NCBI GenBank assembly: GCA_030064795.1
Contig: JASJEI010000313.1
Span: 1-19,819 of the forward strand
Origin: Pleurocapsa sp. MO_226.B13
Lineage (GTDB): Bacteria > Cyanobacteriota > Cyanobacteriia > Cyanobacteriales > Xenococcaceae
Length of the DNA stretch: 19,819 nt
Direction: 5' to 3'
The notes under the pieces were generated by a model that was given only the letters and a program-made list of their open reading frames with translations, was not told the origin of the DNA and did not search any database. Shown piece by piece: positions 1-8,151 of the stretch. How positions within the stretch are numbered: the stretch's first letter is position 1; every line of letters begins with the position of its first letter. Both the position numbers and the translations under genes were made by a program.

Positions 1-1
1 G

Positions 2-739
2 GATTATTCTCAAGGAATTGGCATAGATCCAGGAGTTTCCAATTGGATTACAGCAGTGAGTTCCAAGGGCAAAAGCTTTATTATCTGTGGCAGAAAAATT
101 AAATCAATTAACCAAAGATATAACAAAGCAGTAGCTCAATATAAACAAGGAAAACCCCAAAAATATTGGGATGAATATCTGGCTCAATTGACACACAAGC
201 GAAATTGTCAGATGCGAGATGCTTGTTCAAAAGCTGCTCGTTTCGTAATTAACTACTGCCTCAAGCACGGCATAGGTAATATTGTTTTTGGCTGGGGTCA
301 AGGAGTTAAAAACGAGTCTAATCTTGGAAGGCGAAATAACCAGAACTTCGTACAGATTCCTACTGCTAGGCTTAAAAATAGAATTAAAGAGTTAGCAGAA
401 TCAGTAGGTATTATTTTCACAGAAACCGAGGAAGCCTATAGTTCAAAAAGTGACTTTCTTGCAGGGGATTTATTATTTAAGTTTGGCGAAAAACCCAAGG
501 GATATAAATTCTCAGGCAGAAGAATAACTAGGGGTACTTATAAAAGCAAATTCGGATTAATCTGTGCCGATGCCCTAGGAGCGATTAATTGTCTAAAAAA
601 AGTAGCCGTACAGCTAGGTATTAACTTAGCCGAGGCGGGTAAAAAAGGAGCATTGACTCTCCCCAAGCGATATAATCTGCACTTGATGAGTAAAATATAT
701 CGTAGAAATGGAGAGATGAGGCTTAAGCCCATCTCGTAA
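2..739 (+). CDS. tnpB: TnpB-family RNA-guided nuclease (IS200/IS605 OrfB), 5' end cut by window edge
   Basis: The reading frame is open from base 2, so this is the C-terminal ~245 residues of a longer protein; the GTG at 56 is only an internal codon. The RuvC-I motif GIDPG is coded at 17-31, with its aspartate at 26-28. Then follow the family-typical NQNFVQIP segment, the TETEEAYSSKSDF segment (around 422-460), the SGRRITRGTYKS segment, and a RuvC-III-like CADALGAINCLKK with its aspartate at 569-571. No CxxC zinc-finger pairs lie between RuvC-II and RuvC-III. At the usual RuvC-II glutamate position the protein reads IVFGWGQG, with no glutamate. TnpB proteins cut DNA guided by an omega RNA read from the 3' end of their own element. 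No tnpA is visible, as in IS1341-type elements. The family is secure; activity is not shown. Confidence 0.9.
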   Translation, partial: DYSQGIGIDPGVSNWITAVSSKGKSFIICGRKIKSINQRYNKAVAQYKQGKPQKYWDEYLAQLTHKRNCQMRDACSKAARFVINYCLKHGIGNIVFGWGQGVKNESNLGRRNNQNFVQIPTARLKNRIKELAESVGIIFTETEEAYSSKSDFLAGDLLFKFGEKPKGYKFSGRRITRGTYKSKFGLICADALGAINCLKKVAVQLGINLAEAGKKGALTLPKRYNLHLMSKIYRRNGEMRLKPIS

Positions 740-784
740 TATCATTTCAGAATCCACTTTGTTTTCAAAAAGTGGAGAAGTCAA
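740..784 (+). mobile_element. Right end of the tnpB element (hairpin and possible cleavage site)
   Basis: Just after the tnpB stop codon a perfect hairpin is visible: CCACTTT (754-760) pairs with AAAGTGG (769-775). TCAA follows at 781-784. IS200/IS605 elements end in subterminal hairpins, and the best-studied member is cleaved at its right end after TCAA, so 784 is a reasonable guess for the boundary. The 3' part of tnpB plus this region would form the omega RNA, with its guide taken from the bases just past the end. The hairpin is seen directly; the boundary and the RNA are inference. Confidence 0.5.
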
Positions 785-800
785 GCCGTTAAAATAAGAA

Positions 801-1268
801 TCAAACTAGTATCTGAATTACTACAGCGATAAAGCTCACTAGGCCAATACAGAGAAGGGCTACAGAAGCGATCGCCGTGGAATCAAAAACCTTGTTATCG
901 TAGGTATAATTATCTTCAGCAATTGATTTAAGCATTCGATAATGGGTCATCAGGGCGGTAGACATCCCGAAGAGTCCAGTTGTAATAAAGGCTAATCCTA
1001 GAATGATTGAAGCCCTTTCAGGTTTAAGATCCATATCTTGACCGATCGTGCTTTTCTGAAGGGTATACACCAATGTGGGAATACCAAAACCAAAACCGAT
1101 CAGTGATAAGCAAGTACGCATCCAAGCCATGAGGGTGCGATCGGCAGCAGCTCGATTGCGAAACTTGGCTAATTCAGTGCGCCTTTCAGCCAAGTCAGTA
1201 CGTTTTGTAGCCAGTTCAGTAGTGGATGGATTTTTCTGGGGTTCGGGTTTTGGATTTTTTTGGCTCAT
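801..1268 (-). CDS. DUF202 family inner-membrane protein
   Basis: 155 residues from the ATG at 1268. A GTG six codons upstream (1286) is possible but neither start has a clear ribosome binding site. The N-terminus carries the DUF202 signature of repeated R-T-x-L-A units (ATKRTDLAERRTELAKFRNR) followed by DRTLMAWMRTCLSLIGFGFG, which begins the first of three membrane helices; helices two (IILGLAFITTGLFGMSTAL) and three (IASVALLCIGLVSFIAVVI) follow. The same domain is the N-terminal part of the fusion at 10970. DUF202 (YidH-like) proteins are small inner-membrane proteins of unknown function. This gene lies last in a minus-strand run after the Omp85 and DUF3887-like genes, and its stop is only 16 bp from the presumed end of the tnpB element. 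Confidence 0.88.
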   Translation of the reverse strand: MSQKNPKPEPQKNPSTTELATKRTDLAERRTELAKFRNRAAADRTLMAWMRTCLSLIGFGFGIPTLVYTLQKSTIGQDMDLKPERASIILGLAFITTGLFGMSTALMTHYRMLKSIAEDNYTYDNKVFDSTAIASVALLCIGLVSFIAVVIQILV

Positions 1269-1320
1269 GAATCGGACACTACACACTTAAAGGAATAGAA
1301 GCAGAGTATTTTATCAAATA

Positions 1321-1348
1321 GCTCTTAGCTCTTGGCTCTTAGCTTTTA
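1321..1348. repeat. Heptanucleotide short tandem repeat, GCTCTTA x4
   Basis: Four adjoining 7-base units: GCTCTTA, GCTCTTG, GCTCTTA, GCTTTTA. They lie between the DUF3887-like and DUF202 genes. Such short tandemly repeated heptamers (STRR) are known from cyanobacterial intergenic DNA. A degenerate run of the same unit occurs at 12843-12863. Confidence 0.7.
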
Positions 1349-1375
1349 ATTATCGACAAAAGGAATCTGTTTATT

Positions 1376-2167
1376 TTATTCTGGCGACTGGGGAAAATCC
1401 ACCCCCACGATTTCCCCTAAAGGATTAAAAACGATCATAAAGCTACGATTCTCTCTGGCAAACTCAAGATTTACTAGCACGGCATCAGAACTAGAACTCT
1501 CCACCACCCTAGAACTAGTGCGGTACTTGAAGGGACCGGCGGTTGCTACAATCTCTTGCCATCGCTGTTCGAGATCTTCGGGTAATAAGGACTCTTTAAG
1601 CTCGGGGGTTAGATACTCTCTGGCAACCCCATATTTACTACTACTTAAAGCATCCACGAATTCTTCAGCATTGGTTTGAATGTTGGTAATTAGTAAAGAG
1701 TCAACAGTAACAATTTTTTGCTCGCTGTCTAAAGTAACCGTAAAATCGGGAATCGAATTTTCAAAATTAGCAGTTACCAAAACATAGTAGGTATCAAATA
1801 TTTCTGCCGAACGAATTTTTCTATATTGGACAAAAGAACCTTTATTATCTAATATTTTTTGCCATAGCTGTTCTAAATCGGCAGCAGTCAAGTACTTCTT
1901 GATACTGGGGCTAAGATATTCCCTAGCTTGCTCAAATTCTCTTGCAATCAAGGAGTCAAAAAATCCCTGAGTAACATCTTTTGCCTTAACCAATCGATCG
2001 GATTCAGCCTCATCAGAGGGAGAGACTTGTGCGAGCCGTAGGCTATTTATCCTCGAATGGGAACGCGGTAGTGTAATCGCTGTAGTTGAGAACGGAATTA
2101 AAATTACTCCACTAAATACAGCTAGACAAATATAAAAATCAGAGAATTTTTGTATTCTACGTTTCAT
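1376..2167 (-). CDS. Exported protein with two DUF3887-like (NTF2-fold) domains
   Basis: 263 residues. A hydrophobic N-terminal segment (about residues 11-30, FYICLAVFSGVILIPFSTTA) looks like a signal peptide. The rest is an internal duplication. Unit one starts near residue 64 (VTQGFFDSLIAREFEQAREYL ... DLEQLWQKI) and unit two near residue 165 (AEEFVDALSSSKYGVAREYL ... DLEQRWQEI), each followed by a beta-rich half. This matches DUF3887, an NTF2-like fold seen singly or in tandem in secreted proteins. A role is not known; a periplasmic binding or accessory domain is a guess. It is 120 bp downstream of the Omp85-type gene on the same strand, so they may be cotranscribed. Confidence 0.75.
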   Translation of the reverse strand: MKRRIQKFSDFYICLAVFSGVILIPFSTTAITLPRSHSRINSLRLAQVSPSDEAESDRLVKAKDVTQGFFDSLIAREFEQAREYLSPSIKKYLTAADLEQLWQKILDNKGSFVQYRKIRSAEIFDTYYVLVTANFENSIPDFTVTLDSEQKIVTVDSLLITNIQTNAEEFVDALSSSKYGVAREYLTPELKESLLPEDLEQRWQEIVATAGPFKYRTSSRVVESSSSDAVLVNLEFARENRSFMIVFNPLGEIVGVDFPQSPE

Positions 2168-2287
2168 AATATAGTTACATCTATGATAGACAATGCTGTT
2201 AATTAGCTAATTTTGGTGATTGATGTAGAAGAATCATACCATTAACTACTTTACCCACAAGAGAGAGGAGATTTCTCTAACAATATC

Positions 2288-3901
2288 TTAAAATCGCTCG
2301 CCAATAGAAAAGTGCAAGGCATTCCCTCCATCAGTGTTGAAACCAAATTCTAGCCTAAGAGTACCCAAACTGCTGGGTACTCGTAAGCCCAAACCATAAC
2401 CCAAAGCACTACCTGGTTTATCCCTGACTTCGGCTGGTCTTCCTCTTACTGCATCTGCTGAACCGAGATCGGTGCCATAGTCTAAAAATAAAGTTCCTCC
2501 GACATTATACTCTTCGCGAAAAGCATTAAAATCAAAAATCGGAAAGCGGTATTCAGCTGTCCCTTGGATAAAACTACGACCAGTACCTAATTCACCACCA
2601 CCAAAACCTCGCACTGAGCTAGTGCCTCCTAAGCTAAAGGCTTCGTATGGTGGTAAATCTCCAATTATCGTTCCCCCTTGAAAATTTAAAACCAAAGTGC
2701 GATCGCCTTCAGTAAAGCCGAATAAGTTTAAAGGAAGAAAGTGACTATAGTTAGCAGTTAGACGGTTGTGGAAAATACTGTCATCGCCAATGGGTATTGA
2801 CTGATCTATACCCAATAACAACCGATAACCTTGAGTCGGATTTAAAGAATTATTGCGTCGGTCTAAAGAACTAGCAAAGTTAATAGTTAGCAGATTATCT
2901 TGTCCATCATCGCTAAAAGTTAGTCTATTGCCCAGTTCATCTACAGTTTCTACAGAAGAAGAAAATAACCCATCTCTGGCGGTCACTTTTTCATAAGATA
3001 TCCCTACTGCGCTTTCAAAATCTTGAGTGAGGGGAAAAAAGAACTCTAATCCACCACCTAATCGATCGATCCAAGGGTCGTCATCATTTGGTAGATTTAC
3101 TTCAATCTCTCCATTATCAAATTCTGGTTCTATTCCTTGGCGACTGAAAAAATTCACCGCATAACCGCGATCGTGTCGCCAAAAATCTCGATAGTCCAAG
3201 TCGAAACCCAAAGTATCCTGCCCTCCTTCAATACCTAGAGATACAACTTTGTTGGTACCGCCTAAATTGAGAAAGCCAAAACGTACTCCACCAGATATTC
3301 CGTTGGCTCGATTGGACTGGGGAAGTACGGTTGTCGGTCTCACAGGTCCTTGTAAAGCTGTCGGTGGGGGCAAGGTCAGAGCAAAACTAAAGAAGAAGGG
3401 CTTATTTTCTTCTACGGTCACTACCATGACTGTCTTATTGTCTGTGGTGGATTCCTCCAGAGTAAGAGCGGCTCGCTTGATAATAAGTAAATCGCTGACT
3501 CTTTCTAAACCTTTTTTTGCCACTTCTGGAGCGTAAAGGTCTCCTGGTTGAAGGTCAAACTCTTGGATGATGATCTCTGGTTTGGTTTTTCCCGTTACGG
3601 GTTGATTATTCTTATCGACATACCTAACTTGAATTTCAGTAATTTTTTCCCCCTGACTAGCAGGCACGGTAATTGGTCGATCTTTATTGCTGTTAATAAA
3701 GTCTTTAATATCCCGCTCCAGTTGAGTTTGATTAGCTAAGATGGGAGTTGTCGGCATATTTTGTCCCCAACTAGCTGTTGCTAAAGCTAAATAGATGTAA
3801 AAAAAACTAAATCCAAAAGTGCAGTAACGTTGAGCTGATAAAAATGGATATAAAATTTTCAATAAATTGTCGATCATAGATTTAAGTTTCAGTTTGCGCA
3901 A
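2288..3901 (-). CDS. Omp85/BamA-TamA family outer-membrane protein
   Basis: 537 residues. The N-terminus has a long positive region and a hydrophobic stretch (FGFSFFYIYLALATASWG, about residues 29-46) that serves as signal peptide; an internal ATG at 3877 could be the true start. Residues about 85-160 form one POTRA-like domain (EIQVRYVDKNNQPV ... EFDLQPGDLYAPEVAKKGLERVSDL). The rest is a beta-barrel rich in alternating patterns, with the Omp85 loop-6 signature SSVRGFGGGELGTGR near residue 430 and a C-terminal phenylalanine (SIGERF). Only one POTRA is clear, fewer than the five of BamA or three of TamA, so this is a short Omp85 (surface antigen D15) paralogue, not the main BamA. Its substrate is unknown. 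It heads the minus-strand run with the DUF3887-like and DUF202 genes. Confidence 0.88.
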   Translation of the reverse strand: MRKLKLKSMIDNLLKILYPFLSAQRYCTFGFSFFYIYLALATASWGQNMPTTPILANQTQLERDIKDFINSNKDRPITVPASQGEKITEIQVRYVDKNNQPVTGKTKPEIIIQEFDLQPGDLYAPEVAKKGLERVSDLLIIKRAALTLEESTTDNKTVMVVTVEENKPFFFSFALTLPPPTALQGPVRPTTVLPQSNRANGISGGVRFGFLNLGGTNKVVSLGIEGGQDTLGFDLDYRDFWRHDRGYAVNFFSRQGIEPEFDNGEIEVNLPNDDDPWIDRLGGGLEFFFPLTQDFESAVGISYEKVTARDGLFSSSVETVDELGNRLTFSDDGQDNLLTINFASSLDRRNNSLNPTQGYRLLLGIDQSIPIGDDSIFHNRLTANYSHFLPLNLFGFTEGDRTLVLNFQGGTIIGDLPPYEAFSLGGTSSVRGFGGGELGTGRSFIQGTAEYRFPIFDFNAFREEYNVGGTLFLDYGTDLGSADAVRGRPAEVRDKPGSALGYGLGLRVPSSLGTLRLEFGFNTDGGNALHFSIGERF

Positions 3902-4109
3902 CCATAATATATTTTATTGTTAATAATGCTTGAATTCCTCGGTTTTGTGACCCTATATTTTTATAATTGCTGATATAAACTAAATAGTTTAATGATTTTA
4001 AACTAATCTAAACTAATATCAGCTAATTGTTGAGAAATTGTATACATATCTTCAAATATGATTAATCAACTCAACGCCCACCCAAATTCAGCCAAGAATT
4101 TAGAATAAA
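3902..4109. promoter_or_regulatory. Divergent intergenic region for the Omp85 gene and the mgs-dagK fusion
   Basis: A 208-bp AT-rich gap between divergent genes must hold both promoters. An 8-bp palindrome, TGTATACA at 4039-4046, contains a TATACA that could be a -10 element for the rightward gene, but I see no convincing -35. No terminator or riboswitch is visible. Confidence 0.3.
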
Positions 4110-5396
4110 ATGCCGAACACCATTGCCTTAATCGCTCACGATCGCCAAAAAGATAACTTAGTTGCATTTGTCAAGCAACACCAGAAAATTTTCTCGCGAT
4201 ATCAGGCGATCGCTACTGGTAATACTGGTCAAAAAATTCAACAACAAACCAACCAGGAAGTAAACTGCCTTCTATCTGGGGCGACGGGAGGAGACGCTCA
4301 AATTGCAGCGAGGGTAGCTGAGGGAGAAGTAGCTGCGGTAATCTTTCTTATCGATACTCTTAATGCTCAACCCCACGAACCAGATATTCAAACTTTATTA
4401 AGAATCTGCGAAGTTCATGACGTTCCCCTGGCTACTAATCTGGCAACAGCTAGAGCAGTCATAACTTCTTTAGACAAAAGTAGAATTGCTCATCTGATCT
4501 TTAATCCTGCTGCGGGACAAGGCAATCCCGACCAAGATTTGGCTTTAATCAAAAAAATATTAGAACCCCAGATTCAGTTAAACGTTATTTTAACCCAACC
4601 GGGAGTAGATTCAGGAAAGCAAGCCCAGGAAGCGATGCAAGGTGCAACAGATTTAGTAATCGCTTCTGGAGGAGATGGTACGGTTTCGGCAGTAGCAGCA
4701 GCAGTAATGGAAACTGGAATTCCCTTGGGGGTTATCCCTCGCGGTACTGCCAATGCTTTTTCCGTGGCATTAGGTCTTCCTACTAATCTCAGCGCTGCGT
4801 GTGAAACCATTTTGGCAGGAACTACTAAAGTAGTAGATGTGGCTCGCTGCAACGATATCCCGATGATTTTACTGGCAGGAATTGGTTTTGAAGCCGAAAC
4901 TGTGGAAAAAGCTAATCGTGAATTAAAAAATCAAATAGGAGTATTAGCCTATCTCTTAGCTGGAGCACAGCAAATCGCTACCCAAGAAATGTTTGAAGTG
5001 CAAATAGAAATAGATGGTCAAGTTACTAATTTTAATTCTTCGGCTATGACTGTTGCTAATGCAGCTCCTCCGACTTCCATACTAGCTCAGGGATGGGGAG
5101 AAACCCTGTTTGATGATGGTTTACTTGATGTGACAATAGGTGTCGATCGATCTTCAGAGCTAAATCTAGCCAAACGTATACAGGATGTAACCGCCCTAGC
5201 CGATCTATTTGCATCGGCTTTAATCAAGCAACCCACCAATCGAGAGGATATTGTCTGCCTGCGCGTCCCCCAAATCAAGATATCAGCAAACCCGCCTCAA
5301 AAAGTTGTAGTAGATGGAGAAATGATCGGCACAACTCCTGTGGAAATCCATTGTATTCCTCAAGGATTGACTATATTTGCTCCTTTAGCAAGTTAG
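4110..5396 (+). CDS. Methylglyoxal synthase / diacylglycerol-kinase-like lipid kinase fusion
   Basis: 428 residues in two domains. Residues 1-120 are a complete methylglyoxal synthase domain (dihydroxyacetone phosphate to methylglyoxal and phosphate). Conserved features are ALIAHD (His10), GNTG, the SGATGGD motif with Asp62 at the position of the E. coli catalytic Asp71, LNAQPHEPD with His89 and Asp92, and PLATNLATA. Residues 128-425 are a DAGK/YegS-type kinase: FNPAAGQGNPD (131-141), the nucleotide-binding SGGDGTV (186-192), PRGTANAF (210-217), and a C-terminal beta domain ending in KVVVDGEMIGTTPVEIHC. The protein has no signal peptide and should be cytosolic or membrane-associated. Such fusions are recorded in cyanobacteria. 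The lipid substrate cannot be told from sequence. It is transcribed divergently from the Omp85 gene. Confidence 0.92.
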   Translation: MPNTIALIAHDRQKDNLVAFVKQHQKIFSRYQAIATGNTGQKIQQQTNQEVNCLLSGATGGDAQIAARVAEGEVAAVIFLIDTLNAQPHEPDIQTLLRICEVHDVPLATNLATARAVITSLDKSRIAHLIFNPAAGQGNPDQDLALIKKILEPQIQLNVILTQPGVDSGKQAQEAMQGATDLVIASGGDGTVSAVAAAVMETGIPLGVIPRGTANAFSVALGLPTNLSAACETILAGTTKVVDVARCNDIPMILLAGIGFEAETVEKANRELKNQIGVLAYLLAGAQQIATQEMFEVQIEIDGQVTNFNSSAMTVANAAPPTSILAQGWGETLFDDGLLDVTIGVDRSSELNLAKRIQDVTALADLFASALIKQPTNREDIVCLRVPQIKISANPPQKVVVDGEMIGTTPVEIHCIPQGLTIFAPLAS

Positions 5397-5533
5397 CTCT
5401 AGTTGATTTTGAACTGGGAAAATATGGTACTATTGGTTGTATCTTTTTGTTTTCTGTTTTCAATCCCCCCAGAAACTGTTAAACAATATTGCTAAAATTA
5501 AACACTGTTTCAGTAAATAAGAACTATAAAATT

Positions 5534-6058
5534 ATGAAAATGAATAAAGTTAATTTGCTAGCTTTAGTAACTTTTGTCGCCTTGTTAGGAACGTCGTTAA
5601 GTAGCTCCCTAGAGGCCCAAGAAATCAGCGGAGATCCAGACATTGAGCAGGAATATCTTCAAGAGAGACTAGAATTAACTCGTTCTGCTATACAAGCCGA
5701 TAGAAAGGCTATTGTCAATGAATATATGGATCTTACCGAAGAGGAAAGTCAAGATTTTTGGCCTTTATACAAAGAATACCGCACCCAAGCGACCAAGCTC
5801 AATGACCGACTGGCCAAGATTATACTTGACTATGGCGATAGCTATCAAGAACAAAGTGTCTCCGACGAACAGGCGGAACAAATGCTCTCTGACTATCTAA
5901 TACTCGAGCAAGACAGACTCGACCTTCGAGATGATTACGTCGCCAAATTCCAACAAATTTTGCCGCCTATAAAAGTTACCAGATATTTTCAGTTAGAAAA
6001 TAAATTAGATGCGATAGTGGATTACGATCTAGCTGGAAACATTCCTCTAGTAGAGTAG
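5534..6058 (+). CDS. Exported Spy/CpxP (LTXXQ)-like helical protein
   Basis: 174 residues from the ATG at 5534 (a second ATG is two codons on; a TTG at 5489 is less likely because the signal peptide would then sit far inside). The N-terminus MKMNKVNLLALVTFVALLGT followed by SSLEAQ is a good signal peptide with cleavage near LEA-QE. The mature part is highly charged and helical, including LTEEESQDFWPLYKEY (an L-T-x-x-x-x-x-FWPLY motif) and a C-terminal ILPPIKVTRYFQLENKLDA motif. These recall LTXXQ-type periplasmic proteins related to the chaperone Spy and to envelope stress sensors. Function is inferred only from this likeness. It is 32 bp upstream of the FGE gene and is probably its operon partner. 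Confidence 0.7.
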   Translation: MKMNKVNLLALVTFVALLGTSLSSSLEAQEISGDPDIEQEYLQERLELTRSAIQADRKAIVNEYMDLTEEESQDFWPLYKEYRTQATKLNDRLAKIILDYGDSYQEQSVSDEQAEQMLSDYLILEQDRLDLRDDYVAKFQQILPPIKVTRYFQLENKLDAIVDYDLAGNIPLVE

Positions 6059-6090
6059 AATCTAAGCTGGCAAAAATTTTTAAAAGATTG

Positions 6091-7104
6091 ATGAAAATTG
6101 ATTATCTGACTATTCTTCTGAGGTTTATTTGTCTGAGCATGGTCATCATCAGCTGCTTAGTAGTTATGCCCCCAGTAGTAATAGCTTCACCTTCTTGTCC
6201 CGAAGGGATGGTATTTATTCCAGGCGGTACTTTTCGTATGGGAGACGATCGGGGAAAATATGAAGATGAGAAAGCTGTAGACGATATCACCATAAAGGAT
6301 TTTTGCATCGATTCTCATGAAGTCACCAATGCTGATTATCAAAAGTTTGTTGAGGCAACTGGCTATGTGACAGTAGCGGAACGTCCTTTATCCAAAGAGC
6401 AATTTCCTGACTTACCAGATGAACAACGCTCACCAGGATCGTTAGTCTTTATTCCCCCAGCAGAGGATGTACAACAAGTTCCCTATCTCAGTTGGTGGCA
6501 TTGGGTTCCTGGTGCTAACTGGCTTCATCCCCAGGGACCAGAAAGTTCCCTTGAGGGTAAGGAAAACTACCCAGTTGTACATATAGCTTATGAAGATGCA
6601 GAAGCCTATGCAGATTGGGCGGGAAAACAACTACCCACTGAAGCTCAATGGGAGTATGCTGCTCGTGGTGGTCTTAAGGACAGAATCTTTGCTTGGGGCA
6701 ATAAATACTCTGCTAAAAAAGCTAATACCTGGCAAGGAAGATTTCCTTTTGCTAATGAAAAACAAGATGGCTATGTAGGAGCATCCCCCGTTGGTTCTTT
6801 TCCACCTAATGGCTTTGGGCTATACGATATGACGGGTAACGTTTGGGAGTTGACTAGTGATTGGTATCGGGTGGAGCGACAAGCTATGGCTCATAGCATC
6901 GATCCTCAAGGTTTTAGTCCAGCAGAGAGTTTTGACCCCAAAAAACCAGGGGAAGGGGCAATGCATGTAATTAAGGGTGGTTCTTACCTCTGTGCTAAAA
7001 ACTATTGCAGTCGTTACCGTCCTGCTGCACGAGAATCTCAACCACTTGATACTGGCACTACTCATATCGGATTTCGATTAGTGAAAACTTTAACAACAAC
7101 CTAG
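6091..7104 (+). CDS. Formylglycine-generating enzyme (SUMF1/FGE family), exported
   Basis: 337 residues from the ATG at 6091 (a TTG precedes it directly). FGE oxidises a cysteine in the CxPxR motif of type I sulfatases to formylglycine. The N-terminal ~35 residues are hydrophobic and end in VVIASPS, a likely signal peptide. The FGE-sulfatase domain starts with CPEGMVFIPGGTFRMGDD and runs through DSHEVTNADYQKFVEATGY, GANWLHPQGPESS, LPTEAQWEYAARGG, GLYDMTGNVWELTSDW and IKGGSYLC. The two copper-binding catalytic cysteines of true FGEs (Cys336 and Cys341 in human SUMF1) are present as SYLCAKNYCSRYR (Cys301 and Cys306 here), and GFRLV closes the domain. This separates it from the many SUMF1-like domains that lack them. 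No sulfatase lies in the window. The gene sits between the Spy-like and HAD phosphatase genes with gaps of 32 and 45 bp. Confidence 0.9.
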   Translation: MKIDYLTILLRFICLSMVIISCLVVMPPVVIASPSCPEGMVFIPGGTFRMGDDRGKYEDEKAVDDITIKDFCIDSHEVTNADYQKFVEATGYVTVAERPLSKEQFPDLPDEQRSPGSLVFIPPAEDVQQVPYLSWWHWVPGANWLHPQGPESSLEGKENYPVVHIAYEDAEAYADWAGKQLPTEAQWEYAARGGLKDRIFAWGNKYSAKKANTWQGRFPFANEKQDGYVGASPVGSFPPNGFGLYDMTGNVWELTSDWYRVERQAMAHSIDPQGFSPAESFDPKKPGEGAMHVIKGGSYLCAKNYCSRYRPAARESQPLDTGTTHIGFRLVKTLTTT

Positions 7105-7149
7105 ACTGACAGCATATTTTGGCGGGTTTAATTTTTGAAAGGCTATGAG

Positions 7150-8151
7150 ATGAAAACAATTTGGCGAAAATTCCTGATTTTTGTGTTCGTCATGGTATTT
7201 ACTACCGTGGCGACAGCTCAGACCAACGAGCCCCTGCCATCATGGAATAAAGGTGCATCTAAGCAAGCCATAGTCCAGTTTGTTGAAGATGTCAGTACTG
7301 CTAACGGTTCAGGTTTTGTCCCATCATCTGAGCGTATTGCCGTATTTGATAACGATGGTACGTTATGGGGGGAACAGCCCCTATATTTCCAGCTCGTATT
7401 TGCAATCGATCGGGTCAAGGCACTTGCGCCGATGCATCCTGAATGGCAAGACCAGCAACCTTTCAAGGCGGTATTGGAAGACGATCTGGAAACAGTCTTG
7501 GCTGGGGGGAAGGAAACATTACTCGAACTAATCTTAACCACCCACGCTGGCAACACGACGGAAGAGTTTGACCAAATTGTCCGAGATTGGTTAGCCACTG
7601 CAAAGCATCCCCAGACTAAACGTCCTTATACGGAAATGGTCTATCAACCGATGCTCGAACTACTTGAATATCTACGTGCCAACGGCTTCAAGACCTACAT
7701 TGCTTCGGCTGGGGGCATTGAGTTTATGCGTGTCTTTTCCGAGGAGGTATACAGCGTACCCCCCGAACAGGTCATCGGCAGTAGTATCAAGACTCAGTTT
7801 GAGTTACGCGACGGCAATCCCGTGCTTGTTCGTCTACCAGAGATAGACTTTATTGATGACAAAGCCGATAAACCAGTCGGCATTAATCAGTACATTGGTC
7901 GGCAACCAATTGCCGCGTTTGGTAACTCCGATGGCGACCTACAAATGCTCCAGTGGACAACTGCTGGAAGTGGTGAGCGTTTGGCTGGTATCGTTCATCA
8001 TACTGACACAGACCGTGAATGGGCATATGACCGCACATCTTCTATTGGTCGCCTCGACCAAGCTCTTGACGAAGCTCAGTCAGAAGGGTGGACAATTATT
8101 GATATGAAGAAGGACTGGAAACGTATATTTCCGTTCAATAATAGGCAATAA
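7150..8151 (+). CDS. Exported HAD-superfamily phosphatase
   Basis: 333 residues from the ATG at 7150, which has a reasonable ribosome binding site (GAAAGG at 7137-7142); a TTG at 7135 is less likely. The N-terminus KFLIFVFVMVFTTVATAQ is a signal peptide. All four HAD motifs are visible: motif I VFDNDGTLW (nucleophile Asp67, acid Asp69), motif II YIASAGG (Ser186), motif III Lys in DDKADKP (about Lys241), and motif IV AFGNSDGDLQ (Asp261/Asp263). The fold resembles phosphoserine-phosphatase-like HADs, and the export signal suggests a periplasmic acid phosphatase. The substrate is not known. It is the third gene of the Spy-like/FGE/HAD operon; mobile DNA starts about 75 bp past its stop. Confidence 0.85.
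   Translation: MKTIWRKFLIFVFVMVFTTVATAQTNEPLPSWNKGASKQAIVQFVEDVSTANGSGFVPSSERIAVFDNDGTLWGEQPLYFQLVFAIDRVKALAPMHPEWQDQQPFKAVLEDDLETVLAGGKETLLELILTTHAGNTTEEFDQIVRDWLATAKHPQTKRPYTEMVYQPMLELLEYLRANGFKTYIASAGGIEFMRVFSEEVYSVPPEQVIGSSIKTQFELRDGNPVLVRLPEIDFIDDKADKPVGINQYIGRQPIAAFGNSDGDLQMLQWTTAGSGERLAGIVHHTDTDREWAYDRTSSIGRLDQALDEAQSEGWTIIDMKKDWKRIFPFNNRQ

Noticed and set aside
538..732. Minus-strand open frame inside tnpB
   Set aside because: It is a shadow of the tnpB frame and shows no protein features.
4574..4852. Minus-strand open frame inside the methylglyoxal synthase/kinase gene
   Set aside because: It is antisense to the conserved kinase motifs and is unlike any protein I know.
6091..7104. 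EgtB-type or other SUMF1-like non-FGE protein
   Set aside because: The CxxxxC pair of true FGE is present, and no DinB domain is attached.
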